A program made the position numbers and the translations under genes. A stretch of DNA of 64,000 nt. It comes from Baylisascaris procyonis (Eukaryota; Nematoda; Chromadorea; Rhabditida; Ascarididae). The stretch spans positions 5,138,001 through 5,202,000 of the forward strand of contig JAZARR010000250.1 of the NCBI GenBank assembly GCA_037389465.1, given 5' to 3'. This document shows, piece after piece, positions 12,348-26,300 of the stretch. The notes under the pieces are model-generated. The model had not been told where the DNA came from and made no database searches. It saw only the letters and a list, made by a program, of their open reading frames with translations. Within the stretch, counting starts at the first letter, position 1, and each line of letters begins with the position of its first letter.

Positions 12348-15300
12348 ATGCAAATACGCTCTTCACCAGTATTCTTGGTATTGTTGTACTTGTTCACACA
12401 ACAATATCTCTATAAACAAGAAGTATTTGCTGAGAAAATCCTCAACTTATTTAATGGCTCAGATGGTGACAAATTTCTCTCTGCACACATCGACGATGAA
12501 GTAATTTTTATCGGCTCGAGGTATCCAATCATATTATCAATACCAAAATTATTGTCAATGTCTGATAGTGTTATCACTAACCAATAATCTTATTATTACT
12601 AAGTAAGCGATAACATAACAACAGTATTATTAGTACCCAATAATGTTATCAGTAGCCGGTCAGATCCAGTAGTATTATCAGTGTCCATTAACACTGCTAT
12701 TCAACAATATTATCAGTATCCAATAAGGGGAGTAGGAGATGGGATGGGAGGAAGATGGAAGAAGAGATATTTGATGATCGCTGGATGTAGTGAATGAGTT
12801 TGCGAGAATATATGAATTTTTTGCAGAGATCGTTTATTGGTGCTATCGAAGAGCAATTTGCAACTTCTTTTTTCACTTTCCTTAAATGCTTCGAAAGAAG
12901 CAACTGGCGATTGCCTTTTAAAAGGATTCGCTAAGGTATTATTTGATATTTTCGAAGGAATATTACTTATTACTTGATATTTTTGAAGGAGTATTACTGC
13001 AATGATATGTCATATAACTTAGTTATTAGAACAGTACTGTTTTTCAGCTGTTTCTGTTGCAGCAAAAGTCGTTCAGAATTGTTTAATTCAATTAAAGAAC
13101 ACACATGCTGTCGCTTAGGTTTTCAAAACATCCTGAAAATGAAATTTTCACTGTTTAGTGCGAGTGGTTGACTTGGCGAGTTTATGAATGATGACTTATA
13201 TGTTATTAATTATTGGCAATTTATAACGACGATTTGTATAGTGAACGAAACCGCGAAAGCACATATTGTGCCATCTGGTGCATTTTCCCACTTGCATTAT
13301 GAGACTACTTGAATTTCAAGTTAAAAGTTTTAATGTTGGATGGAACAATTGCATTTTAGTTGTATATACGAGTGAGGGTTTTATTATACCTCCTACAAAT
13401 CCAACATCACGCAGCAATACGTAGATATAAAGACCTTCATCGGCAGTGCTGAATCATTTTTCCGTATTATAAATTGAGGTGCGTTATCATTTTATGAAGA
13501 CCTTTGATAAGACTTTAAGGAAGAGTGTGCAAATTTTATCACAGCAGTTGTTGATCTATCTGACGATTGCATTGCTATATGTGGTACCAATTCGATGTCA
13601 CCTTCATGTACGTTCAGACAGGTAAGTACTGATCTCGTTCATTATTGAATAAGGTATTTGCTAATTAATCGATTAAAAATATATGAAACGTTCATATGTC
13701 CATCCGCCATATAAGAATAAATACGATGAAAATTGAAAACGTTTTGACAGAGATTTTCGTTTAGTTTGAAACATATTACATTACAGAATATCGTCTGCTA
13801 ATGCGCGAATTTTTTCTCTTTGAAGAAAGCTTTCTAAAAAAAAACTCAATTAAATAATAGCATAGCTTTTCTTTTAATGTCCCGATCCTTATTTTTGGTA
13901 TAACCCTACGGGGAAGGTAATTTTACTGACATGAAAACTGAAATGAGTTTGCTCTGTGAGCAGCAAAAAAGAAATCTTAATATTTTGCAAAGAAAATTGA
14001 AAAATTGTGATCGTTATTCTTTTAAAATTTAACCAGCCAAAAAATTTCTATATTATTGCGAGTCAGTTTCGTGTTAACCTTAACAACTTCAACAGAAAAT
14101 TTCCTTGTTGTCTTCAGGCGGTTATTTTGAATTTACAATTTACTGAATCAGGAAAGTAATAAAAATGAAAATGTTTAAGAAGAGAAATATGGAAAAGAAG
14201 TGTTCGGATGATTTGAGCGGTGTTGGAGTCGCATCACCCAGAATTATGTGTCCATCGTTGCATGTGGCATATGAGAATAGCGTCTTCGTTGCGGCCTCTG
14301 TTGATATTCACTGTAAACGACGATCTTTGCTGAGAATATTACCTGAAGAAACGAAAATATGGACACCTGTTAATGATGATCGATGGTTTCATGGTGATTT
14401 GATTTTAAACACTTTAAAGAACTTCCAAGATTAAGCTTACAAATTATTGTTGTCTGATGCTGATCTTTAGGTGATGATCTTATCACTCATAAGAGTGTGG
14501 TAAGAATATTATAATTATGTGAAGTTGATATTGTGATATTTGTTGGCTGCAATTATAGAGGATATGAAGACTGGCCATCTATCGACTTTTTATCACTATA
14601 TCGTTATCAACTATCTTTTCTATGAGGGACATTTAATTGCCTCACCTCCTCTTTTATATTTAATGCTTGAGCGCCAATGTATACATTCTTCTTTTCACTA
14701 TCTTCTATATTCAGCATTATATTATTGATAAGGATTTTGTTTTTAAGTGTTGCTTATAGGTACAATGATGGCTTATTTATCATTTTTCAGTTTAGTTAAT
14801 GGCATTTAATGGTATTTGAATGCATAGCCACATGTAAAAATCCCTCTTGAGAGTTTTAAAACCACTAAAAATGTCAGAAAACTTTCGTACATCAGTAGAC
14901 GTGATTATAACATTTGCAACCGTCGAAAATTATTAAAAGCGCTAGAATTGTAATAGTAACGTTCACTTAAACGCGAGTAAATATCAAACGTGATCGTAAT
15001 ATTAGTCACCCAAGAACTTCAAGAATTGTGATTTTGTGAATTCATGTAGAGAACGTAAACATGACAGCAAAAACATTCACAGGCCCTTTCTTTGCCAACT
15101 AAATAAAAGTATATGTATAATGTAGGCTTGAATATTTCTGCCCGCAATTCGCTGCGGTGATTTGGGATTTGCAAAATGCGCATCCCATAACTTATGGGGA
15201 TTTTAGCTGCAAAAATATCTTTCTCTCCATAATATCCCTCCCAATTCCCTCACAGTTGAAATTACTCTACTTGAACTTAAACCCCCTTTCCAACCGTGAC

Positions 15301-18300
15301 AAACTTTTTATTTGTAAAAAAAAAAAATCGAAAATATCAGATGAAATAAATTTCGTACTCTAGGAACCCTTCCCGCTTTGAAGGAATCGATTTCTTGACT
15401 GTACAGTAAGAACATTTCTTGTTGATCCTCTTCTCTTAGAATAATAACAGGAAATTTGAAATTTCATAGATTCTACCATATAATGAAGCTAAACCACAGG
15501 TATTAACTTTCGAATTTTCATTAAAGTATTGATTCTCATTATTGCAACATTGCAAAAGTTTTAAGAATTTCATTAAGGTGCTGCTTAAAAGTAATGAAAT
15601 CGCCATTAAATTTTATAAACGATAATTTTCGGATGTGAAATGCCAAAATTAATGCTGTGAAAGCAAAACGAGACATCGAATGAATATTGCTTTCATGATG
15701 TGATTAGCATTTAATATGTTCAGATTCTCGTTCGACTGTTTTGAAAAATAATTGACAATTGCTCTTCCTGTGGGAGTTGAAATTTATCTGCGCCTATTGA
15801 TATGCTTTTTAGGCGTTGAAGTGTTTTATAAGAAACTCCTATTATAGCCTACTCTATAAAGTATGTCTCAGTTTGTTTTCATCAATATTAAAATTATTGA
15901 AGTAGGAATAATTTGGAATAATTTATGCTCAAGCCGTTAGAACAATAGAGAAAAACAGTTTCAGGAAAGCTTTTGAGAACAATTATTCTAAGTAATTTAT
16001 TCATTTATTAACTCCATGCTGATTTCTATGAAGCAACTTGATGGAGGTTTTTAGTTGTTGTGATGAAAAACAAAGAAAAAATCTCAATTAATAAAGAGAT
16101 GACAACAACAAATTGCTCTAAAATTTTTTCTCTTCTTCTTTATCAAAAATACCAGAAGAATCTTCTAACGATATTTATAACACATAAAAAAATAATCTAT
16201 TATTTCCAACAGAATTCATATACCGTACATAAGAGCACAAATAGGTTTATATATAATTTCGTATGCAGCGATTGATTTGAAAATATTCGATACGAATTTC
16301 GATATTATCAGCACTAAGCATCAGTGCCATTCACAACAGATGGCTGATCGACGTTTCTTTTCAGAGCCATATTTCATTGAACTCTTCGCATCGCGTCACT
16401 TCATTTATTTAATTACGAATGAACTCGATCATAATGGAATCAAAAGGGTTTGTTATTATCACAGTTTCATGGAATCAATCTATGCAACCAAGGCTCATTT
16501 AAGTTTTTATATCCAATTGTCATATAAGTCTTTAAATTTTATAATCCTAAAAACTTTTATAATAGTGCATTTGTTAATAGAGTGAATATTTACTGCAGAT
16601 TCATAGTGAAAGAATTGCTCTTACAAATAAAACAATACTAAGCGAAATCACTTCATAAATGTATAAGTGAGGCGTTATATAATTAATAGCTGTTCGAATA
16701 GCAAATTAGATTATCAAAAGTTTATTGTGAACATTTATGACCGAAGACTTCCGTCCTGGATGTCGTGGATCACATCAATAAGCATACAAAGATACATATC
16801 GTTGAGTTTCTAGTTATCAAATCACTGAGAATGTTGTCCTTCAACAATGATTAACTTACAGTAATTCTTTTAGTATTTCTTTTAACTCCCATAAAATCTG
16901 TTCTTCAGCACCGTCCTCTTCTTAATTTGATTTAAATAAAATCAGCAAAAAAAAAAAATTAATTTATCCATCAACGCACAATCGCAGCAACTAGAAACAT
17001 TTTGGAGGTGCAACTTTCCTCTTCGGATCGGCCTGCAGATACGCAATTTTTAATCCTATTCATACAGTTGATTGATATTATCGATCGGTACAACGAATTC
17101 GATCGATACGTTGATCATTTTTCTTATATCTCTACTTAAGTCTTATATGGTACGTGTATGTGCAAAGGATCGAGGTGGCAAGCGATTTCACCGAAATTCA
17201 TTCACTTCATTCTCGAAACAATTGCTTGATTGTGACACTATGGATGGTGCTCCACTCTATATTATCACATCCGCTGTTCATTATAATGGTTCTCTCATCG
17301 CGTCATTTTGGAACGGTCATCAGAATCTACCAATATCAGCACTTTGTATCTTTCGAATGGAAGATTTAGATAAAACATTCGAAAAGACTGCTAGTATTTG
17401 GCCTAGTGGATTCAATGCACTGCTATCGAATGAAGAAGCATCTGAATGCGGATGTACTTCAAATACGGCGTCAGATTCGAATGGAGCCCCAATGGTCACC
17501 TCAATGAAGACAATTGCACGATTCGTTGAACCGATAGATGCAATAACAAAGTTGGTTATGCAATGATATGTGTTGTTTTTGCTTTGCTTATAGTTTTTGG
17601 AGATTATACTTTACCTAAACTTTCAGCGCATCTTCTGGTAGGTTAATCTCCTTTCTTTGTTCTCTTGATGGCTAATATATAAGTATTAGCGTGGGCGTTC
17701 TATTATGCTGACCAGCATTCTTCTCAGAATTAATGTATCAGCATAATTAACGATCTATTGGATGTGAAAATTTCAGTACCCCTCAGGGAAGGTAGGCAAA
17801 TCGAGTCGAGTTGATTGTACTCAGAATTAGGTATCAAAATGATAGAGTCAAAATTATTGTTGCATCATTTGTTCCACTTTTCCATTCTTTGATTAATTTT
17901 GGCGGTCAAGATCTTCATGTATTCTATCTCAATGCTTATTATTTATCATAAATTAGTGATACTATTTCATTATTTCAATTATTTACAAGTTTTCTCTCTC
18001 AATAGTTTTCTGCAAAGTTTTCGTTGAATTTATTATAGAATCTTTGCACTCGATGCTATGAAAAATGATACCGAAAATACTCGAGTGATTGCTATTGCAT
18101 CGAATGGTCTCACAATGCAGTATACATTGAATGAAAGTGAATTTACAGCAACAACAATTCCGTTTAGATTGAATATCGACTCAGTTATCAAAAAAGTTCG
18201 GCTAACCAACAAGGTAATGCGATAAGCCTTAACAATAAAGCATCAATTTCTCATTATTAACCATTTCAGAAACACTCACACTCGGCGAGTAGATTCATTT

Positions 18301-21300
18301 TAAAAACTCCAGTAAGTTTTGGAGCATCATCAAAAAAATGAAAGACATATTTAATTTTTAGAATGTGGGACTTGAAAGACAATCCATGAATTTGTGAATG
18401 GACTGAACGTTAGCTCTTTCGTGCATCAATCTTTCTGCAGGTAAATTGAGAAAATAATATTATTTCCTAACAGATTTTCCACTATATCAACTCCCTCACC
18501 TTGATTTTCCTAAAGAGATCTAATGAAATCCTCCTTTGAAAATAAATTCTCTATAATGAGGTCATTCATTCAATAGTGATCTTTAAAAAGTTTTACACCT
18601 TCGCTTGATGAATAAACGAGTTATGCCCCAAAGACGATTCATATAATGCACAAGCAGAGCAAGTCACAGAGAATTTCTGGCAAATACCATTTTGTTTATA
18701 GGGTTTCCTGTTGATCACTTCAAAATCAGTGACAGAGATCAGAGATTCGGCGAACGGGAAAGTGGTTCCTGTCGAACTTCAATTCGGTACAGTTTTTGCC
18801 TTCGGGTGTTTTTTTTTGTTTTAGAAGGCTTTCATACTACACTTTGATTCTCACTGAACTGTTAGATGGCTCTGTGAAAAAAAAAAAGAATGCAGATTAG
18901 CTGTTTAGAACGAATGACAGCACGTGATCTGAGGAAGTTCCTTTCGAAATGAATCTGACTTCACAGTATAAATGGAAACTGACCCACTCAAGTTACATAA
19001 AAACGATAATTGAATTTGAATTAAAAATAACGAAGTTTAATGACGAGTTGTGGAAATGCTACGCAAGAGGCAACTTGCTCGATTCCGCTTCCTTTGAAGA
19101 AATCATTGAAGGCATTCGTGTTGACAACGATGCAACTCAGCGATTGCATTCCACTTCAACCACAAATATCTTAAAGTTGAAATAACTTCAATGAGATCGC
19201 AAAGAGCCATTTGTCGACGCAATGAATGCAAAAACTTTGTAGGGGAATGGTCATTATGGAAATCATGTCGACAAGTACCAAATGATACTCAATGCTTATG
19301 TCGTACAAGACAACCTCGTATCATTGATGCTGATCATCAAATAAACTTAGAAGTGGGCTCATGCATCGATCCAACTCGCGATGGAATGATCGCAAATCAT
19401 ACCGCAGCCATGAAGGTCACCCACTCTATTGAGAGCAAACGAAACTGCTGCGATAAGCAAAGGTTAAATTTAAAGAAAAACAAACGTAACACCAGTGCAT
19501 AATTTGGACAAGAAATTTGAAAAGTGGCTATGTTGAAGCATTAGCATAATACTCGATATTTATATCCCTTTTAATAATATTTTTTGTTTGATTCTGGTAT
19601 CATCGCTGAGCCATAACAAGCACAATTAAAAGCTTTTAATAAAAATTTTATAGTGTTGATCTGTAATTGAATCCTATGAAACTAAGGTATTGAAATGTAT
19701 GAAATGTACATTAGTTAGCAAAAATCTTGCTTTGATACTTTTCTTTAAATATCTCACTGATAGTGCAGAAAGGAGATGGAGATATAGGATCACTTTGGTC
19801 GAGACAGACTGTAATATGAGTCTAAGAGAGACTGACTACCGCATCACCCTAAACTAAGCTACAGTTGAATTTCGTCAAAATATTTCACAAATTTAAAATT
19901 TGCATTTATTTCTTTTGTTGCAAATTTTTTAACCGAATTCATTTTTTGATTCCATTTTCCACCGTAAAAATACAATCGGTTTTTTAAATACAAATCATAA
20001 AATATTTGAGCTAGTGTTGTTATTGCATAATACTGATTATGTGAAGGGCAATTTCAGTGAAGTGCATTCAGAATGGAGTGAATGGAGTGCATGTTCGAGT
20101 GCTTGCAATGGAGGCTTCGCAACTCGACGGACACATTGCATACGATCGAACTGCTCAGACGGCCATCAACAGTTTCGCATATGTAATTCGGCACCATGCA
20201 GTGGTAAGAGCAGAAGTTACCTCTTCAAATTTTGTTCATTGTTGAATTATGATTTGGCGAGATGAATGCAATGAAAGTTTAATTGTTATTATTTGTATAT
20301 TCATTAATCATCGATACTAACAACTGATTGCACTCTTTTTATGTCTTAATAAATGAAGTGAAGAGTAATAAAAAAGGAAACTTTCAATTGCAAGGTGCTA
20401 AATGATAAAATATAGCTGGAGCGACTCCAGTAAACCTATGTGATTTACATCTATCTCAAATACAGGTCGTCTTTTGCAAATAAATGAAATGCAGTTTCAT
20501 AGGAAATGGAAAATATAGATCATCCGTATCTGATCATATGACACTCCGCTTGCAGTTGATTGACTGTTGTTTGATTCCTTGTTACTACTCAACGCAGTTA
20601 GATAGAAATCCATAACTTTTCCGTATCGAATGACGGTTCTATTCTTATAGTAGATGTTACTGATAGAGTACTATATTGGTGGATGGGCTAGATTGGTGGA
20701 ATTTTGCATAAATTTTACTGTGGAAAATGAAATTTATGTATTTTAAAAGAACTTTGTATAATTTTTTTCTCCACTATCGATTTTGATCGTCGTTTGTGGG
20801 ATTTATTGAGGGTGAATGGCACTTTTTAGATTACTATTGATTAATTAGAATGCTCAATGGAATATGTAAATAAGCCCTAAAGTGATGCTCGCGTAAGTCA
20901 ATTAAGAAATTAAAAATTAAGTTGGTCTAATCTGCAGAGATAAGACGTTTTGGAGAGTGGACACAATGGTTATCAACTATTGAGGGAAAAAGCTTTCGAT
21001 TCCGAGCAGTATGTAGAGCACACATTGCAATCACATCAATGCTACAAACAACAATACAAATCAGCGAAGGAAGAATGCAGGCAACATGGAGTGAATGGAC
21101 ATCATGTAGTGTGACCTGTGGTGAAGGTATCCGTTCGAGAACGAAAGGTGGAGATGACACTTTTGATGTGGCATCCATTGAATCTGAAGCATGCTTAGTG
21201 CCATCTTGCAAAACAGGTAACCCCTAACTAATTTCCTTGTTGTCTATTGTTTTATGGTTATTATTTGTTGGCCTTTTATTGATTGACCCTATTTGTTTCT

Positions 21301-21524
21301 TAGAAAATAATATTTGTATGAGTAACAATTTGAATTTTTCAGAAACTGCTCATTTGAATTAGTAATATAAGTTGGTTAAATTGCATCGATAATCGCTACC
21401 AAAAGAGTGATTTCATGTTCACCTTTGGATGGTTTTATTTAAGATGATAAATAAAACTTATGAATGACTTTAATACTAAAAAGAGTGCTCGAATATTCGA
21501 TAATCTCTTTCATATGTTAGAACG

Positions 21525-21590
<66 letters not shown>

Positions 21591-23261
21591 TTCCTTCAAA
21601 ATTTTTTCTTCAAAACGGATCTGCAATGAAATCTCTAATAAAATGACTTTAGAGTCATTTCACTTCGTAATTCATCAATAGCTTCAATGACACAGCCATT
21701 AGACTCCAGTGATTTGTCTTTCTCAAGTGAAGTGCAATAAAATCTACTGACAAAAGAGGAATATTTTTTAAATTGGAAAATAAGTTTAGAAGGCAGTTTA
21801 TTCAAAGCTGCGAAATTCAATATCGATTTTTCAAAAAGGTGAAAAACCTCTCGAAGCATAGAGAGTGATATGAAATATAACACCTGAATTATTATAGTAT
21901 GATCAGTGAGCATTCGCTAGGGCATCATTTGAAAATGATGAGGGAATTTAATAGTAAAATAGTTCAGATCAAAAGAAAGTGTTTAGTACTAAGTAGTAAT
22001 TGTGGAAGGTATTGGAGCAGAAATATTCAATCGTTGTTGAATGAGTTCCTTTTGAAGACGAACTTGTCGAATGGACGGATAGTGGGAACATAAGATGGAG
22101 GTCACGTATATGCTCTGAGGTTGACGACTGTTTCGCTATGCTTGGTAATTCTAAGCACCTTCCTGGTAAAAAATTTACCTTAATTGTTTGTACCCTCTCA
22201 ATAAACGGTAAGGTTCGTATCTTTTGAATAAACAGTGAAGTTTGTACCTCCAAACTTAGTAGTAAAATTTATACTTCTTAAATGAGAAATAAAGGTCGTG
22301 CTTTTCAAGTAAAAAAATAATGACACAAAGAGTCCTTTCAGGAGCACTTAAATCTGGTACTAGCTGTACATAATTTTGATGCCGTTCTATTTTCCTCATA
22401 GACTTTTTGCTTTTAAATCTCATTTTGTTTAACTTAATGTAAGAACGTTACATTATCCTCCCTCGCTTCGGCTCATCAAGCTTACCGACAAGCACTCTTA
22501 ATTTGCTACAACGGAGACATTTGTGCTTTGTAGTTTGTACCCTTCTAAGTGGACAGTTTACTGCATATTCTCTTTACTAGTAAAGCATTTCATTATATCG
22601 CTCGTTTAGCTCAGTAAATGTTCCGTTCAAAATTTATGCCTAGAAAAGAAAGTGAGAATAACTTTTCGGAAATAAAATGTGCCCCATTTAAAAATCCTCA
22701 AATAACATCTTTGGCGCACAATTTTATTTGATTGTTCTTTAGTGAGAAATTAAAAAGAATCACAAATGAGTATGGTTACCATCATTCAAATATTAAACAC
22801 TCTGGATTAGTGATCTGAAATACTCTAATGAACCGCAAGCAAGTTTGTCTCATTAAAATGTACCAGTCATTTGCTATTAATTATTAGCTATACTGCCTCT
22901 ATCAACCTTCAATCATTCAACTGCGATACTTTAGCAAAATTTATAGAAAGAATAAAAATGATGAATAATTTGGGATGTCTCTTTGCGCCTAAATCAATAA
23001 TGATTGTAAGTTTTGCAGCGCAAAAATTCTAGAAAAATTGTATATCCGTAAGAAGTCTCTCTTAATCTGATTTTTGGATTTAATTTCTCTGCAATTTCAG
23101 AGCTTCGAATACAAGTTTCATTGGCTATTTCGGCATTCGTTGCAGGCATGCTCTCTATTGGATTTATTATTTTGTTACTGCAATGTTGTCGAAGATCCCA
23201 AAAAGAAGTAAACGATAAATTTTTTGATAAATGTGTGAAAGATCGAATTTATTCCACATGA
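12348..23261 (+). CDS. Semaphorin-5-like transmembrane protein with thrombospondin type 1 repeats
   Basis: Predicted 775-residue type I membrane protein of axon-guidance type; plexins are the known semaphorin receptors. Exons: 12348-~12559, ~13063-~13157, 13545-13621, ~14180-14393, 16365-16447, 17141-17550, 18039-18213, 18270-18311, 18414-18440, 18702-18786, 19141-19462, 20058-20203, 20938-21216, 23101-23261; phases agree throughout. Exon 1 has a signal peptide, then the first Sema strands ([16 protein letters not shown]). Sema landmarks are [10 protein letters not shown] (exon 3), RWFHEPYF across exons 4/5, and [12 protein letters not shown] (exon 6). Four thrombospondin repeats follow: GEWSLWKSC with [19 protein letters not shown], a degraded FGEWTQW, and [14 protein letters not shown]. 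The last exon has a membrane span near residues 727-749, then CCRRSQKE and a 26-residue tail. The Sema plus thrombospondin layout marks class 5. No PSI cysteine module is visible between exons 10 and 11. Exon 1, 2 and 4 edges are less certain. Confidence 0.85.
12526..12727. repeat. Irregular repeat of ATTATCAGTATCCAAT-like units
   Basis: The phrase ATTATCAGTA-CC recurs with varied spacing about five times. It begins inside the coding end of semaphorin exon 1 and runs into intron 1, so the exact exon 1 donor is hard to place. Confidence 0.5.
21531..21587. repeat. (TA)n microsatellite
   Basis: 57 bases of uninterrupted TA inside the last semaphorin intron. Confidence 0.98.
22186..22320. repeat. 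Minisatellite, five 27-bp units
   Basis: Five consecutive units of exactly 27 bases (starts at 22186, 22213, 22240, 22267, 22294) begin GTTTGTACC-like and end AATAAA-like, diverged but alignable without gaps. A lone related unit is at 22533-22559. It lies in the last semaphorin intron. Confidence 0.75.
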
Positions 23262-23266
23262 ATAAA
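23261..23266 (+). promoter_or_regulatory. AATAAA polyadenylation signal overlapping the semaphorin stop
   Basis: AATAAA shares its first A with the TGA stop codon. If used, the 3' untranslated region would be only about 15-30 bases and cleavage would fall inside the hairpin at 23262-23323. Confidence 0.5.
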
Positions 23267-23323
23267 GATGCACTCTCTTTTATCCCATAATAACACTTAC
23301 GATAAAAGAGAGTGCATCTTTAT
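23262..23323 (+). repeat. Perfect 22-bp inverted repeat (hairpin) after the semaphorin stop
   Basis: Arms 23262-23283 and 23302-23323 are exact reverse complements (AAGATGCACTCTCTTTTAT core), and one further inner pair closes the stem. The loop is about 16 bases. As RNA this is a strong stem at the very start of the 3' untranslated region. Confidence 0.95.
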
Positions 23324-26300
23324 ATGAATAGCATTTTAAATGTGTACTGTCTATTTATCTAATAGCATTTCAAAGATCAACCCATAAAATTGATGGCAAT
23401 ATTATTATTGCTGATTTTATTGCTGATTTTGCTTCTGAGCCATAGTGATTATCATCTGAAGTCACGTTGATCAACGAGCTTCTGCCTATCTTTCGGATGC
23501 GTGAAATTCACGCATAATTGCGCAATTAATGCCTCATTTTTCATCAGCATCTGCATTATATCCGACTATTCATAGAAATTTATATTATTTCACACTTTGT
23601 TGACTTATTTACTTCATTCATATTCTGCAGGATTAACAAATGTCGTTGTTCTATATTCAAGAATACTATTTTTGCACGACCTATGACTTACTTTGACTGT
23701 ATATCATATGCATCCAGGTTTGCGGTTGTAGATTTCTCGATAACGTGGTAATTGTCCATTGTTTTATAGTGTATGGTGAGATGTTTAATCTTTCGATTTT
23801 CAACCTAGTGTGCTATGATCATAGCTGAACGAATCGGAACGTGAGCATAAAATTGTTATACGATCTCCATTCGATAGATGGGCGCCATTGATGAGATCCC
23901 ATATGAGATCTGTTGTTTGTTTTGTTTACTTCATTTACGACTTATTGGGTGAATAAATAAAAGCAAATAATTCACTCACCCCGTCTCACACAAAACATAG
24001 AGACAACTAAAAAAAATTCACGTTGAGAATTTTACAGTAAATGAGGAGTTTAGAGGAGATAGGCATTTGCATCTCGTTTGAGCCGATTCTAAAACAATGC
24101 TTAGAGTCACATATGACAACGCATTTCCAAAAAGGGAATGCTCATTGGCTTCTTAAACCAATGTACTTCCTAAATTACTTCGCGAGACCAAAGTCTCATT
24201 TTATTTATCTCACTGCAATAAAATTTTCTGGCAACGTTCCAAAGAGAAAAATGCCCTTGGTATCATTATTAGTATGGGTCGACTACCACAGAGTAACTCA
24301 CTAAAATTATCGCCAAAACATTAAATTGAATAACTCATCTATTATGCTGATGACTTAAAAGAAGTGTTAGCAACATTGTAACCATTAAAAGAATTCCATT
24401 AGCTTGAAAAAATAAACTTATTTTTGCAGCCTAGGTTGCCAAATTTCTAGGATCTTTTCATTTCTAACCTATTTGCACTGGTGTATGCCTTGAACCCAAA
24501 AAAGGAATGGTAAAAACTATTCAAATCGATGAATTTCTATTCCAAGAAGCTACTTTGCAAATATATACTTTACTTTTCTATGAAGTTATCTCATTCAATG
24601 ACCTGTCTCTTTCCATATTTTATTTTATTTGTTATATTTCAATATGTGGAAATAAGAGAACATGAAAAATATGATGAAAAAAGGCATATGCTTTTCCGAT
24701 GAATACTATAAGGAAAGAAGAAAAAGCCATATGCAAGTTTTCAAATAAGAAATATATTTTTACACTAAATTTTTTATAATATTCGAAATCGAGCAATACG
24801 AAATTCTTGAAATCAACATTTAAACTATCGATGAAATATATTCTATTTTCTCGCTACAAATTTAGAAAAAAAAAAAATTGGAAAATGTTGTCTGTTCTCT
24901 AATATTGCTCATAAACGTTGTAATATTTTAACGCAAAACAAATTTTCATTTCTTTATCAGTAAATGTTTTTCATCATTAATCGATTGCAATTGAAATATG
25001 AAAGAGCATAAAAATGATTGTTAGTAAAGGAGTCCCTTTCAAGTAATGCATCAAACATCATCAATTAAGCAATTATAGCAGTGGTCAAGTGTCGATGCAA
25101 TATGCTGCAAACAATTGCGTTGAATTTTGATCTTTAAATTCGCACTAGAAGTTTCTTCTGCAATATAGGTGCCATTGAAATACTGTAAACAGAAATAGAA
25201 AACAACTATTATATATCTTCTTCACAATTTCTCTTCCTGCCTCCCCCCTTCATGCTCCTCTCCCCTCCTCGTCTTTCCGCACCACAGTTTAAAACTGTTT
25301 TCAGTGGAGGTGCAACAAACTATCAGTACATTCAAAGAATGCGATAATCAAATAAAGCATATATTTTTTTCTGGGAGCATCGAAGATACATTTATCTTTA
25401 AGTTAGCAAGAGTCTGCATACGTTCCCCTTGGAAATATACGGAAATAGTATCAAAAATAGTATCAAAAAACGACTCTTTCTTAGCTATACTCTTGATAGA
25501 AATTTTCCTCATACCGATTCTTTAGAAAAAACAGCTTTTTCCACTTCATTCGCCTAAAAATGCGGACAATTATGAAAATATGAATGTCACAAGGTAATCT
25601 AATGCAAAATTGTTCACCTACAATTTTTCGTTATTTGCGCACCTTTGATTCCGCATTCATTTATCATGGTGTGTATTTTTCGAGTAGAAATTTTGTATTT
25701 TAGATCGGATGATTTTATAAAACAACATGCAATATTTAGTTCTAATTAAATATGTATTTTGCTTTACTTATTGAAAAATTCAGATTTCTCTTTTTATTTT
25801 CTCTTCTTCTTTTTATGTTTGATGCCATTTACAACAAGGATGACCTTTTCGTATTATCTGAACAATTCAAATCGGTGAAAATTTATGAAATACTTACTTG
25901 TTGTAGACTTTTCAGCGTGAATACAGTCGATCATCAGCGGTCATCTCAATTTATGTTGTTTTATCAACAAGATTAATGCCTATAAAGAAACTATTTTCAC
26001 CAAAAAAAGTATGCAAAATAACACGTACAATAAATGACCGAAAGTCATTCATTGGCGAAGAGGGGAATACTAATGTTTGATCTCGGTTAGTGAAATGATA
26101 CGATCAGAATGCGGGCCATAATACAAATAAAGGTTTGTTGACTAATTGGTCGCTCTGAAGAATGATCTCATGTTTCTGTATTTCTATCATTGATACTCGA
26201 CTCTCTTGCATTATATAAGAGCATTATTGCAGTATTGCAATAGTAGCAGTGCCATAACACGCTCTTGGTGCTCGTATTACTCGTTGTGTCTATGTGAGCA

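Noticed and set aside
20927..21211. 94-codon minus-strand frame
   Set aside because: It is the complement of the semaphorin exon coding thrombospondin repeats 3 and 4.
24041..24304. 87-codon plus-strand frame in the semaphorin-aldolase gap
   Set aside because: No recognisable motif, no splice support, and self-complementary patches explain part of the composition.
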